Origin: JBNKDD01 sp050288085
GTDB taxonomy: Bacteria; Chloroflexota; Anaerolineae; Aggregatilineales; UBA3940
Assembly: GCA_050288085.1 (NCBI GenBank)
Contig: JBNKDD010000321.1
Location: 1 to 6,341, forward strand
Reading direction: 5' to 3'
Length of the DNA stretch: 6,341 nt
The translations under genes were made by a program, and so were the position numbers. A model generated the notes under the pieces. It was not told where the DNA came from. It did not search any database and worked only from the letters and a program-made list of their open reading frames with translations. Numbering within the stretch: position 1 is the first letter of the stretch; every line of letters begins with the position of its first letter. This document shows positions 6,197-6,341 of the stretch, piece by piece.

Positions 6197-6341
6197 TCAG
6201 CCCTCCAACACCGCGCTTACAATAAACACCGGGTTGAGCGGATCGAGCCGCGTTTGCTTGGCAATGGCTTTCCCCTGCGCAATATTTACCTGAGTGACCT
6301 GCGTCACCCACCCCAACGATTTTGTGATCCGCAAAGCGTTG
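6197..6341 (-). CDS. C-terminal fragment of an unidentified protein, cut by the window edge
   Basis: A frame open from the window edge codes for 47 residues and stops at TGA (complement of 6197-6199). It ends with LDPLNPVFIVSAVLEG. The stop lies two bases before the GTG of the membrane protein gene, and the ribosome binding site of that gene (6201-6206) is inside these last codons, as expected for consecutive genes of one operon. I do not recognise the family. The hydrophobic stretch near the end could be a beta strand or a short membrane-facing segment. A partner of the ABC-2-like protein is plausible from position only. Confidence 0.55.
   Translation of the reverse strand, partial: NALRITKSLGWVTQVTQVNIAQGKAIAKQTRLDPLNPVFIVSAVLEG
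6201..6206 (-). promoter_or_regulatory. Ribosome binding site of the ABC-2-like gene
   Basis: The minus-strand reading is GGAGGG, six bases before the GTG at 6194, within the last codons of the upstream partial gene. It is the main reason for choosing this GTG over the longer frame to 6311. Confidence 0.65.

Overview
The window carries a run of tetrapyrrole genes, all on the minus strand, so transcription runs from position 6341 towards 1. In that order the genes are: the C-terminal end of an unidentified protein, an ABC-2-like membrane protein, precorrin-2 C20-methyltransferase (cobI/cbiL), cobyrinate a,c-diamide synthase (cbiA/cobB), glutamyl-tRNA reductase (hemA), hydroxymethylbilane synthase (hemC) and uroporphyrinogen-III synthase (hemD). 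I see no convincing gene on the plus strand, and no tRNA, rRNA, CRISPR array or transposase.

The organism is a bacterium using the C5 (glutamyl-tRNA) route to 5-aminolevulinate. The biosynthetic genes are moderately GC-rich (37 of 60 bases at 1201-1260). Gene content, together with many short GC-rich palindromic repeats between and inside genes, fits an uncultured or environmental Chloroflexota (Anaerolineae-like) lineage. That placement is inference, not something the sequence proves.

Layout: 1-22 is an imperfect palindrome touching the hemD stop. hemD, hemC and hemA (22-3025) are tightly packed, with an 8-base hemA/hemC overlap and a 15-base hemC/hemD gap. 3026-3167 is a spacer holding a 94-base hairpin-rich repeat (copy C). 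3168-4634 is cbiA, with a 106-base repeat (copy A) read in frame through its interdomain linker. 4635-4755 is a short spacer almost filled by a second copy of that repeat (copy B, 102 bases). 4756-5460 is cobI, overlapped by 4 bases (ATGA) by the membrane protein gene, which itself follows the partial gene after 2 bases.

Together HemA, HemC and HemD supply three of the steps from glutamyl-tRNA to uroporphyrinogen III. After a C2/C7 methylation by an enzyme not present here, CobI adds the C20 methyl group on the corrin branch, and CbiA later amidates the a and c side chains. HemL, HemB and the uroporphyrinogen methyltransferase must lie elsewhere. The enzymes are ordinary members of known families. 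The most unusual content is the repeat elements: one has become part of the CbiA protein, one separates cobI from cbiA and seems to dictate the cbiA start, and A and B keep their hairpins despite different stem sequences.
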